A DNA stretch of 64,000 bases. It comes from Lota lota (taxonomy: Eukaryota; Chordata; Actinopteri; Gadiformes; Lotidae). The notes under the pieces are model-generated. The model was not told where the DNA came from. It was given only the letters and a program-made list of their open reading frames with translations, and ran no database searches. The stretch spans positions 3,524,792 to 3,588,791 of the forward strand of contig JACYXH010000826.1 of NCBI GenBank assembly GCA_026745465.1, read 5' to 3'. The position numbers and the translations under genes were made by a program. This document shows positions 23,880-35,604 of the stretch, in pieces. Each line of letters opens with the position of its first letter. The first letter of the stretch is position 1.

Positions 23880-25560
23880 TCCTGAAGTCTAGTTGTGGGC
23901 TGTACTTGGAAGGGGAAATTTGTGATCAGCATGCAAACCTTTGGTTGACACAGGAGGCCAAGTGTATTCTTCCCAGGTCACTGTAATCAACTATGGATCC
24001 ACAGTGTAGGCTTGAACCCTAAAAAGGGAAGGTCAGAGCCCCTAATGGAGCCCTTGTCCCAGTACTAGGGACATGGTCCACCATGTGTGACCTTAACCTA
24101 AATCTGGCTGGCGTTTTCTTAATTGTAGACTCCCCCTCACCACAGATTATAATTGGCACCAACTTCCTCACCAGGTACCAGGCCAAAGTAGATGTTGCTA
24201 AGCGCCGATGTAGCCTGCTCGGCAGAGGGGTAGGGGTTAAACTCCCGGGACTGTGTGAAAGTGCTGTGGCAGGCATGTTTGAACCAGTCAACTCATTGTC
24301 GGTGAGTGTGCCGTGACAGGGTCAGGTCCCCCTCTGACCTTGGTAAAACCCTGACCGCCTATCACAGCAGAGGCACAGAGAATCATAGGGCAGTTAAATA
24401 AAAAAAATCTGTTCCTTCTGAAAAGGAGGTAGTCAATCAGCTAGGAAAAAGGCAGGCTCACAGGATATTTTGGCCCTCTCAGAGCCCCTGGGCTGCTCCG
24501 GTGGTCATCTTCCGTAAAAAAGACAGAGGTATTCGGTTTTGTGGCGATTACAGGCGTCTTAACAAGATCACCGTGAAAGATGCCTGCCCCCTTCCTAGGA
24601 TAGATGACACCCTAGATGCTCTGGGTGAAGTGATTCTCTACTCTAGGCCACCCCGGAGTGGCAACGCATATGGAGAAAGTATGTTGGACATATTTCTAGC
24701 CTGGTTGGAGTCAGGACGTCAAGGCATGGTGCTGGGCATGCCATGTCTGTGCAGCTAGCAAATTAGTGGGCCCTGCCCTGAGACCCTTTACAGCCTTCAG
24801 TGGCCTTGCGACTCTTCGAACGGGTTGTGTTTGATATTCTTGGCCCACTGCCCATGTCTGCAAAGGGCAACCTGCGCATACTGGTGATGACAGATTATTT
24901 TACCAAGTGGACTCAGGCATTCCTCCTGCCAGGAGGCAGGTACCGTTGCCTGACATTTGTGGAGAATTGTGTGCTAAGGTTTGGGGCGCCACCTACAGTC
25001 CATTCAAATTTTTATTCAAATGTGTGACCTCTTAGAGAACCATAGAACACGTACGACCCCCTCCTTCCCTCAATCAGATAGTAGGTAGAGCAATTGAATA
25101 GGACGTTGGTTACCATGTTGAAAACGTTTGTTAACTCATCAGTCTGACCAGGACAGCCTGCTTCCCTATGTGATGATGGTGTACCGCAGTAGTGAGCAGG
25201 CTAGTCCAAAGCATATCCCCTACAAGGCAGTGTTTGGTCAGGAGGTTGTTCTCCCAGTTGATCTTCTCATGGGCTGTAGAGAGGGGTGTACAGAAGTAGG
25301 GGAGTATGTGCACACACTGCAAGAGCAGGGCTATTCAGAAACACCAGCAGGCAGTGTCTCAAAGCCAGAAGGCCTTCTCTGATCTGAAAGTGTCTCACCA
25401 ATTATATTAACCTGGGGCCGTATGATGGGGCCTTTATGATTCTAGGGAGGGTTTCTGACTTAGTCTATAGGCTGAAGGGAAATAATGGGGAAATGTGCAT
25501 TTAAATCACCTGAAGCCTTGTTATGACTTTGATTTCCGGCTGGGCCCCATATGGCCTAAC

Positions 25561-27271
25561 CAAGCTGCTGAACCATTGCGCACAGAAACCCAACCTGTCC
25601 AGGCAGTGCACCTCTTGGCAGCAGAAGCTGTTGGTCCCTCAGCGTCAGCAGTCTGCCTGCAACCGCCAGAGCGGGGCACAGCCTGGAGGGGGAAGCGCAG
25701 CACAGGAAACGGGGCCACAGAACTGTTTCCACCCGCAGAACAAGGTCAGCGGGTAGTCAATTTTACTACGTTGTTAGCTAATGTCAGACCACCCCTGAGC
25801 CCAGCACTGGCTAGCTTACTAGCATGACAAAATACTAAGTTAACAATCAAAATTGCACATTTGTCCTAGGCTTTGTTTTTGCACTGTGCCCTGGGTTTTT
25901 CTTGCTCTCAACATACACTTCACTATACCCATCAACGATCTCTCCAGCTTTTGTCTGTGATGATCACTCATAACCTTTTTTCCTGGGCGCAATTCTGCCA
26001 CCCAAGGCAGCCACCTGTCGCTTATACAAAGCGCTACCCCTCGATAAAGAGTTGTAGCATATGTGCTATGGAGTTAGAAGGATGGAGGATGGATATGGAG
26101 TTAGAAGGATGTGAGATGGTAACAGACATATATTGCAGGCTGTATTGTCATGTACTGTGATACACCTTTTCAACACAAGACATGTTTTAATGCTTTCATT
26201 GTTTAAATACATGATCATTGAATTGTGTACAAGCAAGACAGTTAAGAAATAATCACAAATTGTATAACATTTAATAATAATAGTAATTATATATACAACT
26301 CTCTTGGGGACAGTATTAACATAACTTCCTGATATGGTGTACCTACCTACCACCAGGTATGTCGATTTTGCAAGGTGCATGATCGATAGCTAGATCAACT
26401 ACCCAGTGGAATGTACTAACTCGTAGGCTGGCAAGTTGATAAATTCATCATAAGTCTGGGTGAACACCCCTTATTTGTCATGTCACTAATGAGTAGATTG
26501 TGTCCTGTAATGGATAATTAACATGGTGGTAAAATAGGGGTCCTTCAATGAAGGGCCCCACCCTATAAAGGGTGCCTACAGAATATCTCTAATGCCGTCC
26601 ATAGAGATATGTTCATCCTGAACAGGTGGTACTTAACCTCTGCTTAAATGAAAATTATTATTATTGAATATTACGTATCACTCCCTTGAAAACTGAACCT
26701 TCTATGGCATGGACTGGTACAACCCTTCTGGTTTTGCTTGAGGAGAAGTATCTTACTCAGAGATCAGAAGATGTATCTTCCATCCTACGCCCTTAGAAGT
26801 TTTATCATCTAGTGGCAGCCATAGTTAACTCCGTTGGTTTCTTCCCTTATTGAATTTCCTTAGACTCATACCCCACTTAGTGGCCAAGCAGTGAACTACA
26901 CACATTGTGGAGATGTGCCAGCAATCCAACTTCCCTTTGTGGCTAGTACAAAGTAAACGGCAGCAGTTTGACAGGGAGATCATAAATTGTGTGCAATGGG
27001 GGAGGGCAACCTTAACACTCTCTCTCCTGTGTCCTCTGAACTTTTCATCTAGGTATCCCAATAATTGACGTTTATGCTACGGTCGCAACACGCAATTATG
27101 GAATCGAGCAGCTAGAGGTGAAGAGAAACATGAGAGATTTGAATAAGAGAAACGTGGAAACCATTCCAACACAGACTGGATCTCAAAACACTTAATGAAC
27201 CAAAGGGACAGGGCTGAATGTAACTACGGAATAGGCGTCAAATTCTCAATTTGGGTGGCTCTCAACCCTTT
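25561..27271. other. Intergenic stretch
   Basis: No exon supported. The first 270 bp may still be remnant of the retroelement. Near 26520-26545 the word GGTAAAATAGGGGTCCTT recurs (compare the fold-back at 8177). Nearest gene signal is the cfap418 stop at 27272. Confidence 0.45.
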
Positions 27272-27471
27272 TCATGCTGGATGTTTACCACACACCCATC
27301 TGAGTTGAGGCTGCTGGCTGAGGTCGGCCAGGTCTCGAGCAGAAAACCAGCTACACTGGCAGGCGTAGGCCCGTCTCCCTCTGCTCCTCCTTAACTTTGC
27401 TCGAAGCCTCTCTCCATCTGGCATGTTGTTCCTGGGGAGCACGAACAGACACAGACACAGACACAGACACA

Positions 27472-27529
<58 letters not shown>

Positions 27530-28874
27530 AATAGTATCTGTTTCCAGGGTGATCTGCAGGAACATTTACTGCCTGTAGATACGCAAATAGGCAACAACCA
27601 GGGTATGCTTCTCTGCATGTCTGTATGTGGAGAGTTTTCTTTCCATTTCATTTTTCTTTGTGTTTTTGTTTTTTATCGCAGAATATTTTAATATTCTATC
27701 TGAAAACTTTATAAATATTCAAAGCTTGAAATTATGTATTCGGGCAAGCCCTAGCGAACATGTCGTACGACTCTTACATTACTGCTGTCCTCACCTGAGG
27801 AAGAGATAGTCACAGGAGGAGTCCCATTCCTGGTCTTCAAACATCAGGACGCGGAAGTCACACGACGTACACCTCAACTGGTCACACGGCCTATTGGCCG
27901 GGGTCAGAGTTCAGCTGTTAATAGTCAGTTTGGCATGAAATAACATTAAGCAGGTCAAATTTTCTTCTTTTATTCTTTAATGACCAAATAATGTTTTCCT
28001 TAACGTTTAAAGCCTCTGATATTAATGTTATCAGATGACACAAACATCTCCAGTCCTCTAACACAGTTAACGACAGAGGAGAAGAATACAAAATATAACT
28101 AATGAAAAGCAAATTTAAGCACCTCTGTGATAACAAAGTTCCAACTCCGTACGGGATTGAGGTTCCACCGAGGAAAACAGGACGGCATCTGTATGTCAAA
28201 TAAAAAACATAATTTTATTATTTTTTCTCAAAACTATTGTTGTTAAGATAATTATACCATCATGTTTCGATCCTTACTAATTATAAAAGAATCCCCCATC
28301 CCACCTTCCATTAAGACCTCTGTATATATGCTTTTAGACCTCTGTATATATGCTTTTAATCTCCCGTTAATTCAAGCCTACTTACTTTTTCTCTTCTGAT
28401 TGAGTCAAGGATTTCCCCTCTACCTTAATTCCTTTGGGGATCTGGTCAGTCTGGAAATAAGGCAATTTATCACGCATGTTGTCCAAACCGAGCCTATCTC
28501 ATCTCTTTGAGTAGGCCTACTCCAATGTAAGTACTTATTTTCCAGAAAGGGATGTGATTAATAGTATATTGGCTAAACGTGGTGTTATGGCCACTATACT
28601 ACAGTATGCATGCCCAATAAACCCAATATACAGTCACCTGTACACGTGTGGAACCATCATAGTCTTCAACTAATAACTCTTTCAGGAGGGCATCAATGTC
28701 TTCTGGTTCACTGGTGTGTTGACATGCAAAGTGTTTAGAAAGGATGCGATATGGACATATCCTAGGTTTATCCTGTTGAGGGAGCAAACAAGCCAGCCTT
28801 CTTGGACTTCATACAAATTAAACAAAATATGCGCAAAAAAAAGTCCAGGAAGTGTGTCATTATTATTAAACACT

Positions 28875-28911
<37 letters not shown>

Positions 28912-29144
28912 AAGCTATTTTAAACCGTGACGGAAGGTGTGTATCTACCACGGTAACGGCAGTAAGCTAACACTGTTAGCATGATTGCTATCCAAAGTAG
29001 CATGGCCTACCTGTGTTTATTATCTTTTTCTCTCGGGTATTTTGGAGTGTTGCTTGAATCGGTGTGGGTTTCAGATCGTGTTGAATTGCTGCGGAAAAAC
29101 TTTTTTTCAACTTCATCAAGCAGTTCGTCTAGGTCGTCATCCAT
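27272..29144 (-). CDS. cfap418: Cilia and flagella associated protein 418 (C8orf37)
   Basis: Six coding exons, right to left: 29011-29144, 28638-28710, 28386-28450, 28123-28188, 27795-27890, 27272-27431. GT-AG junctions and phases all agree; 594 nt, 197 residues (human 207). It begins [16 protein letters not shown] (human [16 protein letters not shown]). The conserved C-terminal half reads [52 protein letters not shown] and QLRWVCGKH, with the Cys pattern kept. The middle is poorly conserved, as in other vertebrates. Family knowledge: a protein at the photoreceptor ciliary base, with human variants causing cone-rod dystrophy, retinitis pigmentosa and Bardet-Biedl syndrome. plekhf2 is its neighbour in human 8q22.1. 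A long (TG)n tract sits just before exon 6, and intron 3 contains a tandem 22-bp duplication near 28315-28360. Confidence 0.96.
27447..27528. repeat. (CAGACA)n/(CA)n in cfap418 intron 5
   Basis: On the gene's strand this is (TG)n ending about 16-20 nt before the exon 6 acceptor at 27432. Confidence 0.9.
28875..28912. repeat. (CAA)n microsatellite
   Basis: About 12 CAA units in cfap418 intron 1. Confidence 0.9.
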
Positions 29145-29368
29145 ATCGAACGGCGACTGTGTTCAGGGCTAGCTTGCTAATAGCCACCTGGACGCTCAAG
29201 ACGCCTGTTGCTAAGAAACAAAGTGGATTGTAAAATATATACAGGGTTTCTGTGGCGTAATCCGAACTATTGGTTACAACACGCTGCTGCATGCTGTATA
29301 TTGCATGCATTGCCTAATAATGAATCAAATTATCAGCCAGATAAAAAATTAAAAAACATCTTAACGCC

Positions 29369-29372
29369 AAAA
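29369..29372 (-). terminator. Pol III T4 terminator of tRNA-Ser
   Basis: Four T residues on the minus strand begin 9 nt after the tRNA 3' end; a T6 run follows at 29351-29356 as a back-up. Confidence 0.7.
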
Positions 29373-29380
29373 CATTAATG

Positions 29381-29462
29381 CGTTGTCGGCAGGATTCGAA
29401 CCTGCGCGGGGAGACCCCAATGGATTTCTAGTCCATCGCCTTAACCACTCGGCCACGACAAC
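29381..29462 (-). tRNA. tRNA-Ser (anticodon AGA)
   Basis: 82 nt without intron. Acceptor stem GTTGTCG/CGACAAC with discriminator G; A box TGGCCGAGTGG; anticodon loop CTAGAAA giving AGA; long class II variable arm GGGGTCTCCCC; B box GGTTCGAATCC. All stems close, so it appears functional. Serine tRNAs are class II, which fits the variable arm. Pol III terminators follow. Confidence 0.97.
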
Positions 29463-29700
29463 TCGACTGGTTAGGTAGGTATTTTGGAATAAATACATTT
29501 ATTTAACTATTTTGACAGTCGTTAAATCTTAAACGTTTCTCTACATCTGAAAGGGATATGAATGTTTGCCTTTTATGAATGTTTGCCAACGCCAACATCG
29601 TCCTCAAACACAGGTAGCCTGACGGCAGAAGAGAAAATTTAAAAAAAAAAAGGAAGAAAAGCTCATTGAAGCACCTCTGTAACACCAGGTTGTATTTCAT
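29463..29700. other. Short spacer between tRNA-Ser and DIRS-like fossil
   Basis: AT-rich, nothing recognised. No tRNA-end duplication at the element boundary was seen. Confidence 0.5.
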
Positions 29701-31335
29701 GTAGGCTGCGCCGTCTAGGCATTGCCATGGGCTTGTCCCGTGCGCGCACTCGCGTGCACTGAAAATTTCAACAATGTACCAATCAACGTGGGCCCCGCCC
29801 ACATTCCCCACGGCACCGGCGGCGTAGTACAGCCCGGGTTCGTCCGCCTCCATGCTGCGTCCCCGTGTGCTTCATGATCGGGCTGGGGACTCTCATCCGG
29901 TTACTCTCAGGCCCCGCGCACCTTCTCATAGTGTGTGGAGGTAGCACTGGGGCCGCTCAGGCGGCAAAAAAAAAGAAAAAGCAATGTTATTTTTTTTATC
30001 TCAACGATGTACTTATCCTGAGCCGCTCAGAGTAAGCTGCGAGAAGAGACACCATGACGGTGATAAATCACTTCTCTTCCTTGGGTTTCGCCATCAACTG
30101 GGAAAAGAGCTCCCCAGCCGTCAGCTGGTATACTTGAGGCTTTGCCTAGACTCAGCCACGATGACAGCGAGGCTCTCGGCGAGATGCGGTCCTGTTGGCG
30201 CTCTGCGGTCTATCATGCACTGTCTATCATGCACCTGTTGGGGCTGATGACAGCTGCCCCAACTGCTGTTCCCTGGGTCTGCTCTTTATGCGCAGACTAC
30301 AGCGATGGCTTGATCACCAGATGTTGGATCCCAGGCGACACAAGCTCAGGGTGCTCTCCGTACCCCGCTTGGTGTGTTCCCCCGTTGGGGGAAGATCCTG
30401 TATGCGTTCCCGCCGCTTCTACTGATCCATCCTCTGTTGGAGAGGATCAGACAGGAGGAACTGTCCCTCATTTTGATGGCCCTGGAGAGTCGTTCAGTTC
30501 TGTGATTCCCAAAGCTAGCGGCGCCATTGCTGGTGCCAGTGCACCACCCACCCTACGTGTCAAACGGCTGTTTGTTTGGCTTCTGAGAGGTTTATCCTGC
30601 AGGGCACAGTTTGCCAGCAGCGGTTATCAACACTATCCAGAGTGCCCGCGCGCCTTCCACTTCTTCCCTCTATGCAGTGAAGTTTTTTCTCTTAAGTGGT
30701 GTGACAGCAACCACGCTGTCCCATCTCTCTGTGAGGTGGGAAGCGTGCTTGTTTTCCTACAGTGCTTACACTGGAGAAAGGTTTGGCTTTGTCCACTATC
30801 AAGTCTATGCGGCAGCCGTTTCGGCTGGCCACGCAGGCTGTGACAGTTACCGGTTTTTCAGTCACCCACTGGTCAAGAGTTTCTTGCGTGGGGCTAGACA
30901 CGTTAAGCCTGTTTTCTCACGTCTCACGTGCTCACACCGCGTTGGGATTTTCCCACCGTGTTGTGTGGGTTATCCAGGGACCCTTTCGAGCCTTTGTCTC
31001 AAGGCCCCTTTGGCGCTTTTCTTGGCTTTGGTTTCTGCCAAACGCGCCGGTGAGTTGGCCGCTCTGTCTGTCAGCCCGTGCTGCTTGTCACTTTGAAGGA
31101 CAGCCTCCCCTAGAACACCAACAGTTATTTTCGGTCGAGGGATATTGTGCTTAAGGTTTTCACCCCCTGCCTCATTCGTGGAGGACGAACGCTGCTGTGC
31201 GCCGCGTTATATACACGGTGCCATGGGAAATGTGGGTGGTGCCCACGTTGACTGGTACATTGTTGAAATTTTCAGTGCACGCGAGTGCGCACACGGGACA
31301 AGTCCATAAGGCGAAGCCTAGACGGCTACGCCTAC
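29701..31335 (+). mobile_element. DIRS-like (tyrosine recombinase) retroelement fossil
   Basis: Inverted terminal repeats of about 160 bp: 29701-29860 begins GTAGGCTGCGCCGTCTAGGC, and the reverse complement of 31175-31335 begins GTAGGCGTAGCCGTCTAGGC and stays alignable, including CACTGAAAATTTCAACAATG. Inverted rather than direct terminal repeats are the hallmark of DIRS-type elements. Internal plus-strand sequence near 30850-31100 resembles the family's tyrosine recombinase (HPLVKSFLRGAR, LALVSAKRAGELAALSV). The element is much shorter than a complete DIRS element, and is broken and presumably old. Confidence 0.75.
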
Positions 31336-32439
31336 AATCATAGAACTAGAGTTATAATAACATAACTATCATGGTGGGCATGATGTGGAATCAGAGTAAA
31401 GTCAATGGAAAGACAGGGACGGTGTGCAAGGACAGACAAGGAAAACGAATAAAGAATCTAATAAAATTTATTACTTTTCACTGTTTCTCAATTTCATATT
31501 TTTGAGCGTAGCCTTTCATCAATAGTGTCATTAATGACTAAGAAGAGGTTAAGGCTTCTTGCTCAAGGATGCATGTGGACATTGGGGATCTTAAATAACT
31601 TTTGTACTCACTACAACTCTCCAGTCCACTCCACTGCATAATGAGTAGCTACTGAGGCCAGATTAGACCATGGAGGAAGTGTCATGGGACAAACTATTTC
31701 TATTCTTTCTACATAACTACATAATTGTTATATTATCTATGGGATTGTCTCGTCATACTGTAACTATTAATTCCCTAAGATTGGTGCAAGATCAATCTCC
31801 TGTTCCTCCTAGTTCCCCAATTTCTGATTAGGTGGACATGACGAACCTTTGCCACATGTCCATACCTACAACACACTATACTTTATTTCTGGCACTCAAC
31901 AACACTGCAAGGTGACATCGTTTGTATGGTTGGTGTAGCCTACTATTCATATGTGCCTCCAGTGGTTTCTTTGTTTTGCTTCCAGTTAACGCTGTGAGGT
32001 ATAACCACATTATAACGCTATGGTGAACGCACCACGTTTACAGATCGCTGCCTCTGTTGGTCAATATTATGTTCCTGCAGTAGAGGAGACAGGAGCTTTA
32101 GGACCGTAGTCCTAGGACCGCCTTTCTAGGACCCTCGTTTTTATTATAGATTGAAATACTATTATTTGCAAGTACTTACAGTTTTAAAGGTTTATTCCAC
32201 CCAAATACTACTGAAAGTGCAGTTTCTTATCATACTATTACTGTTGGTTCTGTCTCACAAGATGGTGCCAGTCGTGACATAACTTCACATTTCCTATTGG
32301 GTAATGTATGCATCAATTGAGATAAGGAATTCATGCAGAGTATAGAGTACTGGCCTACATGACACAACATCCTCCGTTTTTGTATTCTTTGAATTTCACT
32401 AGACATACAATTGTATTTATTTAATTTATACATAATTTA

Positions 32440-32830
32440 TTCAGGAAGTCTCATTGAGGTTAGGAACCTCCTTTCCAAGTGAGACATGATAGCAGCACAA
32501 TCATATTGAAACATACAAATATTTATACAAAACATACAAATATATTTCACTTATACAATGAAATAGGCAAGGATTAATAAAAATATACATATAACAATAC
32601 AGGTGACTTACATGGCAAAACAGGCACAACTACCAGCATTGTTGTCTATCAAGGCTTTGATCAAAGATTGAAACTTGCGAAACAAGGGTCTAATAACTGA
32701 AGTTGACCGTCAAGGTCATTCAGGATGCGGGGGGGCTGTGAACTGGAAGGCTTTTTTACCCATCACCATTCTAGCTGTAGGGCAGGTCAGAAGGAGCTGA
32801 TCCTTTGACTGAGCAAAGCATTTGAATGAA
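32440..32830. repeat. LINE 3'-end-like interspersed repeat
   Basis: Begins ATTTATTCAGGAAGTCTCATTGAGGTTAGGAACCTCC...CAAGTGAGACATGATAGCAGCA in word order (32438-32496). This is a pattern I know from the 3' ends of fish non-LTR elements. No coding part is left. Family assigned by memory only. Confidence 0.45.
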
Positions 32831-33159
32831 GATTAAAAAAAAAATGAACATAAGTACTTCTCAGGAGTCAAAGCCGTCAGAAATTGGCAACTACTAATCC
32901 CGATTAAGATTACCATCTATGATGACTTCATTGAATTACAGCCGTTCAAAGCAATTTGACAGCCTAGCATATCTCTAGGTCAGGAGCTGACAGTGGCCGA
33001 TAGCAACCTACCACAGGTGGGTGGTTACAGCTCTCTGACACTCCAGAGAGATCAGGCAAATCCAATTGTCTGAGAGCAGACAGTGTGTGTGTTGGGTACT
33101 GTGTGTGTCTAGTTGTGTTATTCATAGCTAAATTTGATTTAATATAAATCAGCACGCAC

Positions 33160-33213
33160 ACACATATTACCTTCTTTGTATACACATTTGTATACAAAGA
33201 AGGTAATATGTGT
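33160..33213. other. Perfect 24-bp stem-loop just past the cd83 stop
   Basis: Arms 33160-33183 and 33190-33213 are exact inverted copies (core TTACCTTCTTTGTATAC) with a 6-base loop ACATTT. On the minus strand it begins 52 nt after the last base of the cd83 stop codon, so it would be in the 3' UTR. It could be an mRNA-stability stem-loop, a MITE relic or a cruciform. Confidence 0.75.
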
Positions 33214-33265
33214 TGAGAGAGGAAGTGCAGAACTCGGTCAATATCATTTACGTTTAGTTTGAATC

Positions 33266-35473
33266 CTAAACTATCAAATGTTTCGTTTTAGAACCATTGG
33301 ACCATTTTGGACCCAACGTTTTGATGGACTTCAGTGCGTTCAAGTCAAGTGGATGAAGGTGTGCTTCTAAATTGATGCTTTTTATTGTTGCTTTGCTCCT
33401 TTCCCGTAGTGTATTCTTGAGATGGCCCTGTGGTACAAACACAAGATATAAGAGTTCAGATTCTAGCACCAATAGAGGAAGATGGCTGGTATTGGCCCAC
33501 AACAGTCTCTCTCTTATTCTTAAAAATGTTCAATAACACTGAAAACAGCCAATGATGTATACATCAAGACTACTATTTAGTAAATGTCTCCAAATAAACT
33601 CACTGTGTTTTTTAATTTGCTTTTAGATTCATGTCATTAACAAACAGGGAGGGGTTAGGAATCTTGCTGAAAGATGCGTTCAACTAGAGACATTGGGTTT
33701 GAACCAAGAACCTTTTGGTCTTGGATTTAAACACTCTAAAGCACACTAGTCTCATCTGCTCAAAATTGAATTGTTTTTAATTTAGTTTTTCCCGGCCAAA
33801 CCATACTGAGTCTGGGATCCATCCCCAATGTCTGCCGGGCAGGCTTGAGCAAGATGCCTAGCCCTGCCTCTTTAATTATGCTTGTCTGTATGTCACTTTA
33901 AATAAAAAAAGTATACAAAAATAATTACAGTTAATTGGTTGATCACGTAATGCATTCAGGTATGTTTACATAGTTCTTACACAGTATCAACTTACGTAGC
34001 TGAACATGAAGAGCACCAGTGCTACGAACAGCATTACTGTGGCTAAAACCACAAACACGATCATCTGGAGCTTGGGTGGACCGTCAGGACAGCCTGTGAA
34101 CATGAACATTTACATTTAACAAAGAAAGTAACGCTAGAATATTTTGCCTTGTTAAGCAATGAAGATATTCATGCTGAACTCTTTATTATTTAACAGCCCC
34201 CAACCAATAAACATTTAACTTTCACTCTGTGTTGTATCAGTTAGTGAAAGAAGACATGGGACTTTCCAGGCACGGGATGAATTTGCTTTCCCATTGTACT
34301 TTCCATTGGAAAGTACAATGATGCAATCCTGTTATACTGTCTCTTACTTCCTCTTGCAAATGCCAGTAGAGGCAAAATTGTCTTGCTTGTTTGAACTTGC
34401 AATCTATATCGGTGGAAATTAAAAGTGCCCCCTGGGTATGGCAGACCCCTTTGGGGCTGTAGAAACCCTCAATCCATCTAGAAAATAAATAAATCAAAGA
34501 CAGTAGGCCTACACTAGTAATAAAAACGAGTCACCATTACAACATCTGCCTGTAATATCAATGTCTCGGTGAAGTTAGTTAGTAGTAGTTTAGCAGTAGC
34601 GCACACACGTGGGGTATCGAACCCCGGGTTGGGAAACGCTGAACTAGCGTCATCCAGAGAGACGGAGAATCTGAGTATATACCTGTGACAGTGAGTTGGA
34701 GCCGTCCTTCTCGGATTTGTTCTCCCACTGGGGCGGCCAGACGACACAGGTAAGTGCCACTGTCCCCAAAGCTGACGTTGGGCAGGAGGATGTCCCAGCT
34801 GTCCTCCAACAGTTCCACCTCTCTGATGTACCGTCTGGTGGTGCCGTTGGGCAGTGCTCGCATCAGCAGTTCATTAAGGCGCTCTGGTGTTTCCTGCTGG
34901 GAGGTCAGCAGCACACGGTTTAGCCACACAATTGGATGATTCCTCCTCGACTATGTTAAAGTATTTTTGGTAAAACAACAAATGGTGGGAATGATCTTTA
35001 AAACTTATTTTGGCCAAACTATTCATTCATTAAAAATAAGTCATAAATATATAAATTAGATAACACAGCAGTAGGCGACAAAAAATTGCATCATTTGTAT
35101 GTTATTTATGATGCATTTGTGAAGATATCGCAGATATCCTTTTTTTCTTTTTAAAAGGTGGTTATGAGGATACACCCCACGTAACAACAATAAAACATTT
35201 AATAAAATAGCGTACCTTATACCAACGCACAGCTCTATACTGTACTCTAGGTTTGTTCACAGCGGTGCATGTTAAAACACAATCTCTTCCAGTATCACAC
35301 CTCCTCTCAAAGTCCAGGGAAACAGCCATGCAAGTACCTAGTAAAACCCAAGCCATTCGTTAGGTTGCAGTGCAGAAAAGTGCCCGGTTACCCATGGTGA
35401 TACTTTAAGTAAAATACTTACAAAATGCGATTAGTAAGCCTAGGGTTTGATTTACCACGCGTACGGCCATCAT
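33266..35473 (-). CDS. cd83: CD83-like Ig-domain receptor
   Basis: Five coding exons, right to left: 35422-35473, 35216-35337, 34683-34950, 33996-34093, 33266-33427. GT-AG and phases agree; 702 nt, 233 residues (human CD83 is 205). Exon 1 is a hydrophobic signal peptide (MMAVRVVNQTLGLLIAF); two adjacent ATGs are both in frame. Exons 2-3 encode one V-type Ig domain split in the middle: CVLTC, RAVRWYK, then SFGDSGTYLCRLAAP. Exon 4 begins with TGCPDGPP and a transmembrane helix (MIVFVVLATVMLFVALVLFMF). Exon 5 is a basic cytoplasmic tail of 53 residues. The exon plan, the split V domain and the VTGCP juncture match CD83. Family knowledge: a surface marker of mature dendritic cells and activated lymphocytes that stabilises MHC II. 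Exon 5 rests on splice phase and openness rather than clear homology. Another V-set receptor is possible. Confidence 0.75.
33785..33910. repeat. SINE-like remnant in cd83 intron 4
   Basis: The words CTTGAGCAAGATGCCTAGCCCTGCC, then TGTCTGTATGTCACTTTAAATAAAA, in that order, resemble the tail region common to many fish SINEs (CTTGAGCAAGGYACTTAACC...GTCGCTTTGGATAAAA). Heavily mutated. Confidence 0.35.
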
Positions 35474-35586
35474 ATGGTTTGAGATTGCCACTTCACTTAG
35501 TTTGAAATTTACCAGATGACAGTAACCGTTCAACAACGAGTAAGTGGTAAATAAGCCCCCGTTTCAGGGAAGTACGTTGCGGAAAC

Positions 35587-35596
35587 GGGAATTCCC
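35587..35596. promoter_or_regulatory. Perfect kappaB palindrome upstream of cd83
   Basis: GGGAATTCCC, an ideal NF-kappaB site, lies 114 bp upstream of the cd83 start codon and is followed by a GC box (GGGGCGGG, 35597-35604). Mammalian CD83 is a well-known NF-kappaB target, so this fits. Binding here is inferred. Confidence 0.6.
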
Positions 35597-35604
35597 GGGG
35601 CGGG

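Larger units (their letters stand above)
23493..25560 (+). mobile_element. Ty3/Gypsy LTR-retrotransposon fossil (pol remnants)
   Basis: Remnants in the usual Ty3/Gypsy order on the plus strand: an aspartic-protease-like end (about 24083-24300, IIIGTNFL), the front of a reverse transcriptase (about 24501-24640, KDRGIRFCGDYRRLNKIT and LPRIDDTLD), integrase-core-like sequence (about 24800-25030, VFDILGPLP and YFTKWTQAF) and a later integrase part (about 25128-25300). No LTR pair was found, so the ends are approximate. The copy is broken many times over and clearly old. It is a fossil with no expected activity. Confidence 0.85.
31336..33265. other. Intergenic stretch and cd83 3' flank
   Basis: No exon seen at 31336-32430. 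LINE-like 3' sequence at 32440-32830 and a hairpin at 33160-33213 are listed apart. The cd83 3' UTR must lie in the right part, but no clear minus-strand AATAAA was found close to the stop. Confidence 0.45.
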
